Below, in pieces: positions 32,645-40,879 of a DNA stretch of 64,000 nucleotides. A program made the translations under genes and the position numbers. Where the stretch lies: contig JBBDWL010000056.1 in assembly GCA_040902895.1 (NCBI GenBank), positions 89,641 to 153,640 on the forward strand. Reading direction: 5' to 3'. How positions within the stretch are numbered: the stretch's first letter is position 1; each line of letters starts with the position of its first letter. The notes under the pieces were generated by a model, which saw nothing but the letters and a program-made list of their open reading frames with translations, was not told where the DNA came from and did not search any database. The stretch is from JALYRV01 sp040902895 (GTDB lineage: Bacteria; Acidobacteriota; Vicinamibacteria; Vicinamibacterales; SCN-69-37).

Positions 32645-34101
32645 GCGAGCTCTCCAGACGTACCAAAGCGGTAGCCCTGAGTGCCGCGCAAACGTCCGCG
32701 GAGCATGCGCCACCACGGCGTATGCGGCAGAGCCAGGGAGGCGTCGCCGTTGCGATCCAGGTAGTAGCTATTGGCCGAAACACACGAGGGCGCTTTGAAC
32801 ACCGTGCCGCCGGCACGGTGCCGCATGTGGCGCATATAGCGCTCATGCGCCTCGCGCCCCACCTCGACGCGGGTCACACCGCGCGCACGCGCCTCGTTCA
32901 GGCACGCGATGATGTGATCGAGGTGCGCCCCCAGCATGGCGAACCAGTTGAAGCCGCCGGAATAAGGGCCGGCCGTCAGGAAGAAGTTCGGGAACCCGGG
33001 CACCGACACGCCCGCGTAGGCCTGCCGCCGGTGCTCGGTCCAGAACTGTCCCAGCTCCACGCCATCGCTGCCGACGACCTGGAAAGCCGGCGCGTTTCCC
33101 TGCTCTGTCGTCAGGAAACCGGTCGCCAGAATGATGGTGTCCACCTCATGCAGCGTCGTGTCATTCGTGACGATGCCGGTGGCGCAGATGCGTTCTATTG
33201 GCAGCGTGATCAGTCGGACGTTCTCGCGATTGAAGGCGCGGAGGTAGTCGTTCGACGGAGCCGGCCGCTTGCACCCGAGCCCGTAGCGGGGCACGAGCTT
33301 CGCGGCGGTCTCGGGGTCCCTGACCTGCCGCAGCATCCAGGCGCGGAGCCTGCGTTGCACCAGATGAACAATGAAAGGCAGCCGCCGGTAGTTGACGATC
33401 GCGAAGGTTAGGAACTCGAGACTTGCTTCCGAGGCCAGGCGCGAGAGCGCTCCATGGCGCAATGGACGGTCGGGCCGCGGACTGATCCAGATCGGCGTGC
33501 GCTGGAAGACGCGCAACTCGGCCACGCGCGCGGCAATCTCCGGCACAACCTGCACCGCCGAGGCGCCAGTGCCGATCACCGCGACGCGCCTCGACGTCAG
33601 ATCATGATCGTGGTCCCAGCGGGCCGTGTGCATCGTCTTGCCGGCGAACGTGTCGAGCCCCGGGATCGCCGGCAGCTTCGGCAGGCCGAAGAGTCCCGTC
33701 GCGGCGATGACATACCGGGAAGTCACGACGCTGCCGTCATCGAGCTGGGCATGCCAGATGTCGCGAGCGGCGTCGAACTGGCAGCGAACGACTCGTGAGC
33801 GATAGCGGACATGTTCCGTCACGCCGTATTTCTCGGCGCAACGCCGAACGTAGCGCTGGATTTCCGCTCCCGTCGCAAACTTGTGCGACCACGGGTAGTC
33901 GCTCTCGAACGGAAAACAATAAGAAGTTGAGGGAATGTCGACGGCGATGCCGGGGTATGTGTTGTCGCGCCAGGTGCCGCCAGGCTCCGTCGACGCCTCG
34001 AGCAATGCGACGGAGGTGTGGCCGTTGCGCAGGCACGCGATGGCTGCGCCGATGCCGCTGATGCCGGCTCCCACGATGACGACTTCGACTTCCGGCCTCA
34101 T
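32641..34101 (-). CDS. Flavin-containing / Baeyer-Villiger-type monooxygenase
   Basis: 486 residues. The FAD Rossmann motif is VVIVGAGISGIGAAIA (10-15 core), followed by GGTWRDNTYPGIAVD, the second BVMO signature. The BVMO fingerprint FxGxxxHTxxW is present as FAGKTMHTARW (about 151-161), and the NADPH Rossmann motif is VAVIGTGASAVQ. Class B monooxygenases use NADPH and O2 to insert oxygen next to a carbonyl or oxidise heteroatoms. It overlaps the SDR stop and the ligase GTG, each by 4 bases. The pairing of such an enzyme with a SadH-like SDR and an acyl ligase recalls the mymA operon of mycobacteria, implicated in envelope fatty-acid modification. The substrate here is unproven; an aldehyde or ketone from the ligase-reductase line is a reasonable guess. 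Confidence 0.9.
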   Translation of the reverse strand: MRPEVEVVIVGAGISGIGAAIACLRNGHTSVALLEASTEPGGTWRDNTYPGIAVDIPSTSYCFPFESDYPWSHKFATGAEIQRYVRRCAEKYGVTEHVRYRSRVVRCQFDAARDIWHAQLDDGSVVTSRYVIAATGLFGLPKLPAIPGLDTFAGKTMHTARWDHDHDLTSRRVAVIGTGASAVQVVPEIAARVAELRVFQRTPIWISPRPDRPLRHGALSRLASEASLEFLTFAIVNYRRLPFIVHLVQRRLRAWMLRQVRDPETAAKLVPRYGLGCKRPAPSNDYLRAFNRENVRLITLPIERICATGIVTNDTTLHEVDTIILATGFLTTEQGNAPAFQVVGSDGVELGQFWTEHRRQAYAGVSVPGFPNFFLTAGPYSGGFNWFAMLGAHLDHIIACLNEARARGVTRVEVGREAHERYMRHMRHRAGGTVFKAPSCVSANSYYLDRNGDASLALPHTPWWRMLRGRLRGTQGYRFGTSGELA

Positions 34102-35006
34102 TCCTCATCAACCATCGTCTGGCGCCATTGCGCGATCCGCTTGGCGCGCATGTCTTCCACGCCAATCGCGCGAATTACCGCGTCGCCGAAAAGCCTGTTG
34201 CCGGTGACGGGCATCAGCCGCTTGAGCACATCGCCGAGGGTGGCTTCAGGCGTGATCATGAGTCGCGGCGTGCCCTTCTCGATCGCGCGGATGATCTGTG
34301 CCGCTGCCCGTTCTGGCGCGATGCCGTTGTGCTCGAACCAGTGACTGAGCCGCTGCAGGAGTTGCGGATCGTCTCCGTTGGCGCGCTTCATGATGTTGGT
34401 GGCTACCGCCGCGGGGTGCACGAGCGTGAGGCCGACGGACGTCGCGCGAAGTTCCTCCCAGAGAGACTCCGAGAGCCCGCGCACCGCGAACTTCGTCGCG
34501 CAGTACGCGGACTGACCAGCCATCGCGACGATTCCGAAGACGCTCGAGAGGTTGACGATGTGGCCGCGCTCGACCTTCGCGAGGAGCGGCATGAAGAAGT
34601 GGCAGCCGTGGATGACGCCCCAGAGGTTGACCGCGATGATGCGATCCCAATCGTCGAGGCTTGTCTGCGGAAACGGTGCTTCGTAACCAATGCCGGCGTT
34701 GTTGATGAGCACATGCACCGCACCATGCGCGGAGGCGACCTCTCGAGCGAGGTCGCGCATGCGTGCTCTGTCGCTGACATCCGCGACATGGGTCGTCGGG
34801 GTGCGGCCGGGTGCGGATGCGCTGAGCTCAACGCGGAGGCGTGCGAGACCGTCGCCGTCCAGATCGACGAGCGCGAGATGGCAGCCTTTCTCCCAGAGTC
34901 GGAGAGCCAGGGCGCGACCGATCCCGCTTGCCGCCCCCGTCACGACGGCGACCTTGCCGCTCAGGTGAGGAATGCCCTTCCGCGGGACGCGACGGGACCG
35001 CCACAT
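34098..35006 (-). CDS. Short-chain dehydrogenase/reductase, SadH-like
   Basis: 302 residues. The classical SDR features are TGAASGIG (23-30), NNAG in LINNAGIGYEAPF, NLSSV before the catalytic YCATK (about 169-173), and a long C-terminal extension (GVEDMRAKRIAQWRQTMVD). NAD(P)H-linked oxidation of an alcohol or reduction of a carbonyl is expected; the extension and length are like the SadH group found beside mycobacterial MymA. It is the first gene of the operon, with its stop overlapping the monooxygenase start (ATGA). The upstream gap to the ADOP stop is only 40 bases with no obvious terminator, so read-through from the ADOP/PadR genes is possible. The start at 35006 gives an N-terminal tail of about 15 residues; a later start is possible. 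Confidence 0.88.
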   Translation of the reverse strand: MWRSRRVPRKGIPHLSGKVAVVTGAASGIGRALALRLWEKGCHLALVDLDGDGLARLRVELSASAPGRTPTTHVADVSDRARMRDLAREVASAHGAVHVLINNAGIGYEAPFPQTSLDDWDRIIAVNLWGVIHGCHFFMPLLAKVERGHIVNLSSVFGIVAMAGQSAYCATKFAVRGLSESLWEELRATSVGLTLVHPAAVATNIMKRANGDDPQLLQRLSHWFEHNGIAPERAAAQIIRAIEKGTPRLMITPEATLGDVLKRLMPVTGNRLFGDAVIRAIGVEDMRAKRIAQWRQTMVDEE

Positions 35007-35046
35007 GAAGTGGGGTAACGGATCCGCGTCCGAATGTTACGTGGCT

Positions 35047-37758
35047 CTAGCCTTCGCGCAACGCGATCGTTGGATCGAGCCGTCCGGCGCGGCGGGCTGG
35101 TATCCACGCGGCCACGAGACCCACGGCGACGAGCACCAGAGCCGCGCCGCCGAACGTCACCGGATCGCGGGCTTCGAGATCGAATAGAAGCGCCCCGACG
35201 AAACGCGCGGCCCAGAAGCTGACCGCCAGGCCCAGTGCGAGGCCGGCCGCAATCAACACGCCTACGCGCCGGAACACGAGACGCACAATGCTGGACGAAG
35301 CCGCGCCCAGCGCCATGCGCAGCCCGAACTCCATCTGCCGCGCGCGCACTGAGTGCGCAACGAGGCCGTAGAGCCCGAGCGCCGCCAGCAACAGCGCAAG
35401 CCCACCGAAAAAAGCCGAAAGCAGCGCGATGAGCCGCTCCTGCGTGACGGTCGCCTCTATCAGCTGATCGAATGTGCCGAACGTGAACGCGATCGCCGGA
35501 TCTGCCTTCGTCAACGCCGTCGCCACGTCCCGCTCCACCAGCGCGCGCTTCCCAGGCGCGGCCTTGATGGTCAGCGCCACCTCCTCCCAGAACATCGAGG
35601 GCTTGCGCTGGGCCATCGGTACGAACATCGTCGCCGGCATCCCCTCGCGCGGCGTCGTGTAGACAGCATCGCCCGCCACGCCGACGATTTCGAATCGCGC
35701 GTTCGGCTCGAATCCAAAGAGCTCGCTCCTTCCGATGCGTACGGTCTGGCCGACAGGCCGCCCGCCGTGCAGAAACCGGCGGAGGAACGCTTCGTTGACG
35801 ATGGCCACGTATGGACTGCCTGCGCGGTCGTTGACGCCGAAGTCGCGGCCGCTTCGCAGGGGAATGCCCATCGTCTCGAACCACCCGGGCGTCGTGGCGT
35901 TGAGCCACAATCCAGGCCGGCCTGTTGGCGAGACCGGTGCATCGCCGACGCCTACCTGGCCGGCGGACCAGCCGCTTCCCGCCCCAGTGAGGTTTCGTTC
36001 CGCGGCGACGGATGCCGAACGCACGCCAGGAACAGCCGCGGCCGCCTCACGCAGACGTTCAACGCGCGCAACGCGGCTCTCGGGAAGACCGCCGCTGGCC
36101 TGAAGGTTCAGCTCCGCGATGAGTACCTGCTCCGGTACGAAGCCAAGGGGCAGCTGATGGAGCGAGGCAAAGGTACGAAGGAACAGACCGGCGCCCACGA
36201 CGAGGACACATGACACGGCAATCTGGACGACCACGAGCGTGCCGCGCACGAAGAGACGGCCGTCACCCGCGATACTCCGTCCTCCGTCCTTCAGCGTGTC
36301 GCCCGCCGCCACTCTCGCGAATCCGAGCGCGGGGACGACGCCGGCGACGATCGCGGAAAGACACGCAAGGGCCGCGGTGAACGCGAGGACGCGCCAGTCG
36401 AGCACGAGATCCAGCGACACGGTGCTCTGCCAGGTGTTCAATTGCCGCACGAGGAACGCGCTGCCCCACGAGGCGAAGACGAGTCCGAGCGCCGCACCCA
36501 TCACGACGACGAGCAGACTCTCAATGAAGAGCAGCCGTGCGATACGAAGGCGGGAGCTGCCAAGCGCCAGCCGGACGCTGAACTCGCGCCGGCGCGTCAT
36601 CGTTCGCGCGAGGATCAGACTGGCGATGTTGCCGCACGCCACCAGCAGCAGGAGGCCGACGGCGATGACCATCGCGCGAAGCGGCGTCTCGAAGCGCCTG
36701 CGCAACGGTGAGTTGCCGGTGGCGGCGGGCACCAGTGTAAACGATCGGGCATTCCGCCCTCTGGCCGCCTCGAGTTCCCCGAGTCGATGGATGCTCCCCA
36801 GCGCGGCAGTGGCCTGCTCGACGCTCTGTCCGGGCTTCAGACGCACCATGATCTGCAGCCAGTGCGAGCCCGTCCTGCTCAACCGGCTCTCCTTGCCTCG
36901 AATGAGCGGCTCCGCTGTGCGGACAGGCAGGATCACGTCCGTCATCAGGCCAACGTCCGGGCCAAAGAATCCCGCCGGCATTACACCCGCGATGGTGAAT
37001 GGGACACGCTGCACGGTGATCTGGCGTCCGACGACGTCGTTGGCGCCGGCGAAGCGCTGTTGCCAGAGCCGATGGCTGATGACGGCAACCGGACCATCTG
37101 GCGCGGCGGCATCGTCGGTGGGCGTGAGCATCCGGCCTCGAGCTGCTCCGACGCCGAGCACGTCGAAGAAGCCTGCACTGACGTACGCGCCGTCCACGAC
37201 GTCGGCATGACCGGCCGCCGACAAGTCGAATCGCTGCGCAGACCATGCGAGCGCGCCATCGAATAAATCGGTTTCCCTCGCCCTGATCTCGTCCCAGATC
37301 GGATAAGACCATGAGCCGTTCTGGATTAACGCCAGGCCGGCGGGATCACGCACGGGAAGCGGGCGAAGCATCAGGCTGTTGAAGATCGAGAACAGTGCGG
37401 TGTTGGCGCCGATGCCGAGCGCAAGCGTCAGGACGACGATCGCGGTAAAGCCGGGCGTTCGAACGGTCTGGCGAAGACCGCTCCGCAGATCGTGCGCGAG
37501 TTCATCGACCAAAAGGTTCCACCGCATCCCGGTCTCCTTGCGTTTGTCCTGGCTGCGGCAGTAGCGCCGCGTGTATTCCAAATCACCGAACTGTCGAAGC
37601 GCCTCGCAACGCGCTGCCTCAGCGGACATGCCCTTCGCGACCAGGTCATCGATGCGCATTTCGAGATGGGCGCGCAGCTCCTCGTCCACTTCGGCCTGAA
37701 GTTCATCGGGCTGCCGGCGCAGATACCCAAACGGGCGCTCGCCGCGATCTCTCCGCAT
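35047..37758 (-). CDS. ADOP-family ABC permease (MacB/FtsX type)
   Basis: 903 residues with the full ADOP layout: soluble leader with DELQAEVDEELRAHLEMRI and CEALRQFGDLEYTR, first membrane helix (FTAIVVLTLALGIGANTALF), MacB_PCD periplasmic domain, three FtsX helices, a second such unit and the terminal RLDPTIALREG. The motif LTLALGIGANTA is the family's most constant feature. It lacks a neighbouring ATPase. It begins directly after the PadR stop with no overlap. Its own stop is 40 bases before the lipid-oxidation operon, so the two may share transcripts. The substrate is unknown; export of the product of the downstream pathway is one possibility that only context suggests. Confidence 0.9.
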   Translation of the reverse strand: MRRDRGERPFGYLRRQPDELQAEVDEELRAHLEMRIDDLVAKGMSAEAARCEALRQFGDLEYTRRYCRSQDKRKETGMRWNLLVDELAHDLRSGLRQTVRTPGFTAIVVLTLALGIGANTALFSIFNSLMLRPLPVRDPAGLALIQNGSWSYPIWDEIRARETDLFDGALAWSAQRFDLSAAGHADVVDGAYVSAGFFDVLGVGAARGRMLTPTDDAAAPDGPVAVISHRLWQQRFAGANDVVGRQITVQRVPFTIAGVMPAGFFGPDVGLMTDVILPVRTAEPLIRGKESRLSRTGSHWLQIMVRLKPGQSVEQATAALGSIHRLGELEAARGRNARSFTLVPAATGNSPLRRRFETPLRAMVIAVGLLLLVACGNIASLILARTMTRRREFSVRLALGSSRLRIARLLFIESLLVVVMGAALGLVFASWGSAFLVRQLNTWQSTVSLDLVLDWRVLAFTAALACLSAIVAGVVPALGFARVAAGDTLKDGGRSIAGDGRLFVRGTLVVVQIAVSCVLVVGAGLFLRTFASLHQLPLGFVPEQVLIAELNLQASGGLPESRVARVERLREAAAAVPGVRSASVAAERNLTGAGSGWSAGQVGVGDAPVSPTGRPGLWLNATTPGWFETMGIPLRSGRDFGVNDRAGSPYVAIVNEAFLRRFLHGGRPVGQTVRIGRSELFGFEPNARFEIVGVAGDAVYTTPREGMPATMFVPMAQRKPSMFWEEVALTIKAAPGKRALVERDVATALTKADPAIAFTFGTFDQLIEATVTQERLIALLSAFFGGLALLLAALGLYGLVAHSVRARQMEFGLRMALGAASSSIVRLVFRRVGVLIAAGLALGLAVSFWAARFVGALLFDLEARDPVTFGGAALVLVAVGLVAAWIPARRAGRLDPTIALREG

Positions 37759-38076
37759 TTATGCGTCCTCGATGACCGCGGCGACAGCTTGCGCATATCG
37801 GCGCCAGCTCGCGGCATCCGCGCGCAGCCGGTTCCGCCCCTCGGTCGTGAGCTCGTAGAATCTGGCGCGCCGATTGTTGTCGGAAAGCCCCCATTCGGCC
37901 GCGACCAGGCCCTTGCGCTCGAGGCGATGCAACGCCTGGTAAAGGGCGGCATCCTCAACCTCGAGTGCGCCTGCGGAACGCTCCCTGACGAGCGTTGCGA
38001 CTCCATAACCGTGCGTGGGACCGGATGAGAGCGCACTCAGCACGAGGAGGTCCAGAGAACCCTGAAGTAAAGGCAT
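37759..38076 (-). CDS. PadR-family transcriptional regulator
   Basis: 105 residues from the ATG at 38076, chosen because family similarity begins there (QGSLDLLVLSALSSGPTHGY). ALEVEDAALYQALHRLERKG and RRARFYELTTEGRNRL complete the winged helix and wing. It is followed without a gap by the ADOP gene, so it should control that permease and itself. A dyad at 38091-38108 lies 14 bases upstream. It is divergent from the DUF2975/HTH pair, and the intervening 93 bases are unusually AT-rich. Confidence 0.92.
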   Translation of the reverse strand: MPLLQGSLDLLVLSALSSGPTHGYGVATLVRERSAGALEVEDAALYQALHRLERKGLVAAEWGLSDNNRRARFYELTTEGRNRLRADAASWRRYAQAVAAVIEDA

Positions 38077-38090
38077 TTGATGGTGTGGGC

Positions 38091-38108
38091 ATCTTACTCC
38101 CCTTAGAT
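38091..38108. promoter_or_regulatory. Candidate PadR operator
   Basis: ATCTTACTCCCCTTAGAT has inverted ends ATCT...AGAT with a near-symmetric interior and lies just upstream of the PadR start. Its sequence differs from the palindromes by the other two PadR genes, which would suit separate specificities. Confidence 0.4.
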
Positions 38109-38156
38109 GGTGAGTGGAGAAATAGTTTATTTTGAACGATATTCGATAAGAATCGT

Positions 38157-38169
38157 ATTGATAATCAAT
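38157..38169. promoter_or_regulatory. Palindrome abutting the DUF2975 start
   Basis: ATTGATAATCAAT is a perfect dyad (6-base arms around one A) ending at the base before the ATG of the DUF2975 gene. A smaller CGAT-AAGA-ATCG dyad lies just upstream. No ribosome binding site separates it from the ATG. It is a likely target of the HTH protein encoded in the same operon, by analogy with other autoregulated pairs. Confidence 0.45.
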
Positions 38170-38691
38170 ATGAATACGTCCCCCACGCCGACACTCCCAA
38201 TCGCGCACGTCGTTCTGCGAATCCTGATCGTCCTGAACTGGCTGATGGGCGCCGGGATCCTCGCTCTGCTGCTTGCCATGCCGAACAAGCAATGGATCAT
38301 GAGCGCGTTAGAGCTTTCTCCCGGGCCTGACGCAGAGCGGCTGGTGATGGGCCTGCGTGCGGTCGCCGTGTTCGGCCTCGTCGCGATCCCGCTGAACTAT
38401 GTCGTCCTCAAGCGGCTGCTCGCAATCGTCGACACGGTTCGTGCGGGCGACCCGTTCGTCGCCGCGAACGCGATCCGTTTGCAGGCGATCGCGTGGACGC
38501 TGCTCGCGCTGCAGCTCGTCAGCATCGTCATCGGCACGATCGGCAAGGCCGTTTCCACTCCGGCGCATCCGGTCCATCTGGATGCCGGCTTTTCGATCAA
38601 CGGCTGGCTCGCCGTACTCCTCACGTTCCTTCTCGCCCGCGTGTTCGCGGAAGGCGCGCGCATGCGCGACGAGCTCGAAGGGACGGTCTAA
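38170..38691 (+). CDS. DUF2975 integral membrane protein
   Basis: 173 residues with four predicted helices (VVLRILIVLNWLMGAGILALLLA, LRAVAVFGLVAIPLNYVVL, AIAWTLLALQLVSIVIGTIG, WLAVLLTFLLARVFAEGARM). The loop VDTVRAGDPFVAANAIRLQ and the ending FAEGARMRDELEGTV are the constant features of DUF2975. Such proteins are nearly always encoded before a short HTH protein of the YozG type, as here, where the HTH gene begins one base after the stop. The pair is thought to be a membrane-linked regulatory unit, but its signal is not known. The ATG at 38170 sits right after an AT-rich palindrome; an earlier in-frame ATG at 38107 would include improbable residues. Confidence 0.85.
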   Translation: MNTSPTPTLPIAHVVLRILIVLNWLMGAGILALLLAMPNKQWIMSALELSPGPDAERLVMGLRAVAVFGLVAIPLNYVVLKRLLAIVDTVRAGDPFVAANAIRLQAIAWTLLALQLVSIVIGTIGKAVSTPAHPVHLDAGFSINGWLAVLLTFLLARVFAEGARMRDELEGTV

Positions 38692-38692
38692 C

Positions 38693-38941
38693 GTGCCGAT
38701 CGCCGTCAAGCTCGACGACATGCTTCACGATCGGCGGATGACGCTGACCGAGCTCGCGGAGCGGGTCGGCATGACGCTCGCCAACCTGTCGATCCTCAAG
38801 ACCGGCAAAGCGCGCGCGATCCGCTTCTCGACGCTCGATGCGATCTGCGCGGCGCTCTCGTGCCAGCCTGGCGATATTCTCCGGTTCGAGCCGGAGCACG
38901 CAAAACGGGAGCACGCGTCCAGGAAGGAGAGCTTCACCTGA
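38693..38941 (+). CDS. XRE/YozG-like helix-turn-helix regulator
   Basis: 82 residues from a GTG at 38693. The HTH spans MTLTELAERVGMTLANLSIL and the helix after it; STLDAICAALSCQPGDILRFEP is the characteristic C-terminal part of this group. It binds DNA and, given its constant coupling to DUF2975, probably autoregulates the pair, perhaps at the palindrome before the DUF2975 start. A basic tail (AKREHASRKESFT) follows. The frame is open much further upstream inside the DUF2975 gene, but homology begins at PIAVKLDDML. Confidence 0.9.
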   Translation: MPIAVKLDDMLHDRRMTLTELAERVGMTLANLSILKTGKARAIRFSTLDAICAALSCQPGDILRFEPEHAKREHASRKESFT

Positions 38942-39046
38942 AACACGCTGGGGCGTGGACGGTGGCGCCTGCAAGGAGGTGAGCGACCCTAGCCAAGGGC
39001 CGGCCGCGATGCGGTCATGGACTGGATGCTGTCGTATACGCGATAG

Positions 39047-40033
39047 TCAGGGATTGGCGAGATACCACTCGCGCGCGGTCGCGTCGGTGCGTACGAATCG
39101 CAGCAGCAGGTCGGCCACTTTGCGCCGGCCCGCGTCGCCTGGATGTGTGCCGTCAGCCGCGAGGTCAGCGCACGCCCACGTGAGTCCGTCGGCGCGCGGC
39201 GTCAGGCCGTCGGCCCACAGGTACGGACCCCACGCGAGCCACGGCACCGTGCCGGCGGCGAGGCGCCCGGCAAGCTGATCTTCGATCACCCAACGCATCG
39301 CGAATCCGCTCTCGTACGCGTACGGCTCCGGGTTCAGTGTCGTCGTCGCATACCCGGCGTAAATGCGGCTCGACAGATATGCGACGCGCAGATTCGGGAA
39401 GCCCGTTGTGAGTTGTCGCAGAACCGCCGCCGTGTCCTGACGGAGCCGCTCGGCTGCGGCGGGAAACCCCTCAGTTGGTCGTGCGTTCGCAACCTTGACC
39501 CATACGGCGGCGACCTGTGGCGCGGCGAGACCGGCGGCCTGAAGCCTCGATTCGAGGACCGACCAGCATGGACATCCCGGCGTTGCCCATTGCGATGCGG
39601 TCATGCCGCCCTGCGCGCCGTCGACGATGACGAGTCTTTGATCGCGTGTCGCATCCGCATCGGCGAGAGTCTTGAAGACGCTGAATTCCTGCGTTGTGTT
39701 CGACATGCCGATCGACACGAACGCGTACCGGCCCGTGGCGCTCGGCGTGCCGTCTCTCTCTACCGGAACGATCTGACGCGCGGCGGCGAAGCCTGCCGCG
39801 AAATGCGATCCCGGAGCGTCGTTGCCGCCGCCGGGATAGAGTCCGAGCGGGTGGCCCTTATAGGCCGCAGCACCCGTGTGGCTCAGAGGGCTGAAGCCGA
39901 CTGACGTCCGTCCGCATCCCTGCTCTGCGGGCGGTGCGGTGTTTGCGGGATCGGGGGACACCGGTGACGAAGGCGAGCTCCCGCACGTCAATGCTGCGAG
40001 AGCGCAGAGGACGACGAGCGATAAGCGGCTCAT
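39047..40033 (-). CDS. Lipoprotein with SGNH-hydrolase-like features
   Basis: 328 residues. A lipoprotein signal (SLVVLCALAALTCGSS, Cys17) leads into a Ser/Pro-rich linker. The mature domain begins with a strand-turn ending in SIGMSNTTQEF, resembling block I of SGNH enzymes with Ser as nucleophile. WVKVANARP occupies the place of block III, and DGTHPGDAGRRKVADLLL matches block V with Asp and His of a triad. It could be a carbohydrate or lipid esterase on the cell surface, but the canonical GDS is replaced by GMS. The gene stands alone: convergent with the HTH gene (105 bases apart), with 58 bases on its other side. Confidence 0.65.
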   Translation of the reverse strand: MSRLSLVVLCALAALTCGSSPSSPVSPDPANTAPPAEQGCGRTSVGFSPLSHTGAAAYKGHPLGLYPGGGNDAPGSHFAAGFAAARQIVPVERDGTPSATGRYAFVSIGMSNTTQEFSVFKTLADADATRDQRLVIVDGAQGGMTASQWATPGCPCWSVLESRLQAAGLAAPQVAAVWVKVANARPTEGFPAAAERLRQDTAAVLRQLTTGFPNLRVAYLSSRIYAGYATTTLNPEPYAYESGFAMRWVIEDQLAGRLAAGTVPWLAWGPYLWADGLTPRADGLTWACADLAADGTHPGDAGRRKVADLLLRFVRTDATAREWYLANP

Positions 40034-40091
40034 GATGGTTTGACCGGCGCCGGGCGCGGGCCGTTTAGTGAAAGCCCCCGAGAGGCGGGCG

Positions 40092-40493
40092 CTATCCGGC
40101 CTCGCGATTCAGGTAGGCCTTGATCCTGGACCAATACTGATCGCGCCAGGTCTGTTCGGTCTCGGGGATCAGATCCTTCGGAACGCCGCGATGCGTCAGC
40201 ACCAACTCCGTCCCGCCATCAGGCGTCGGCGTCAGCGTGACCGCGGCCATCGAGAAGACGCCTTCGGGGAATCGGCGGTGGCGCCAGGCCTGAACGATGC
40301 GCCGCGCGGGGACGAGATCGACGTTGACCCCGGTGACATCATTGCCGCTGGTGGAGAACGTCCCGCCAACCTTCCTGCTGATGGTCGCTTTCCTGCCGGT
40401 GACGACCGTATGCTTTCTGGAGTCGGCCAGCAGATCGTAGACGATGGCCGGCGCGGCCTTGAATTTCACGCGTTGCTTGATGGTCTTGCACAT
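40092..40493 (-). CDS. SRPBCC / AHSA1-type START-fold protein
   Basis: 133 residues. The opening IKQRVKFKAAPAIVYDLLAD, the middle VQAWRHRRFPEGVFSMAAVTL and the end TEQTWRDQYWSRIKAYL are the landmarks of activator-of-Hsp90-homologue-like SRPBCC proteins, which form a hydrophobic ligand-binding cavity. Stand-alone bacterial members are often paired with ArsR regulators; this one is not. It starts 27 bases after the broken greB fragment, on the same strand. The ligand is unknown. Confidence 0.82.
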   Translation of the reverse strand: MCKTIKQRVKFKAAPAIVYDLLADSRKHTVVTGRKATISRKVGGTFSTSGNDVTGVNVDLVPARRIVQAWRHRRFPEGVFSMAAVTLTPTPDGGTELVLTHRGVPKDLIPETEQTWRDQYWSRIKAYLNREAG

Positions 40494-40520
40494 GGTTACC
40501 TTCCCAGCCTAACCCAGGTT

Positions 40521-40646
40521 CTATCCCGCTGCCCACGCCACCGTCGTGACGAGCTGCGGCCGTTCCTCCTTCCACAGGTGCGCGAGTTCTTCGCGCATCC
40601 TGCGAAAGCCGCCCGGAGTGATGTAGGTGTTGACGGTGTCGGTCAA
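40521..40646 (-). pseudogene. greB: 5' fragment of greB (transcript cleavage factor), truncated
   Basis: Reading from a TTG at 40646, the translation NTYITPGGFRRMREELAHLW then KEERPQLVTTVAWAAG corresponds to the N-terminal coiled-coil start of GreB. In intact proteins this is followed by NGDRSENGDY; here a TAG follows WAAG directly. Only 41 codons remain, and no continuation is found in other frames before the SRPBCC gene. GreB rescues backtracked RNA polymerase; this fragment lacks most of the coiled coil and the whole C-terminal domain, so it cannot function. Identification rests on the motif order, which I recognise, not on a search. Confidence 0.7.
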
Positions 40647-40650
40647 CGCT

Positions 40651-40870
40651 CTATTCGACCGGTGCTACGCCGAACGACTGCGCGTCGAAGTATGCGATCC
40701 GGTTCGGGATGGCGTGCCGGATCGTGTCGGCGAGCGCCTGAGTGATTCGCTCGGGTCTGTAGCGCACGGCCAGGTACGGCAGGAAGCTCTCGGCGAGGTC
40801 CTCTCGCGTCGGATTGTCGCGCGCGTACGTGGAGATGAACGTGTTGTCCTGTGCCTGCCCGTCGCGTCCC
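40651..40870 (-). pseudogene. C-terminal fragment of a metallopeptidase-like protein
   Basis: About 70 codons from just downstream of the ADOP stop to a TAG at 40651 read TFISTYARDNPTREDLAESF, then LPYLAVRYRPERITQALADT and NRIAYFDAQSFG. The ARDNPTEDLAESF-like block is typical of the segment after the zinc site in secreted metallopeptidase-like proteins. The N-terminal part is absent: the open frame continues only into antisense of the ADOP 3' end. It appears cut off by whatever placed the ADOP gene here. Family assignment is tentative. Confidence 0.45.
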
Positions 40871-40879
40871 AAGACAACG

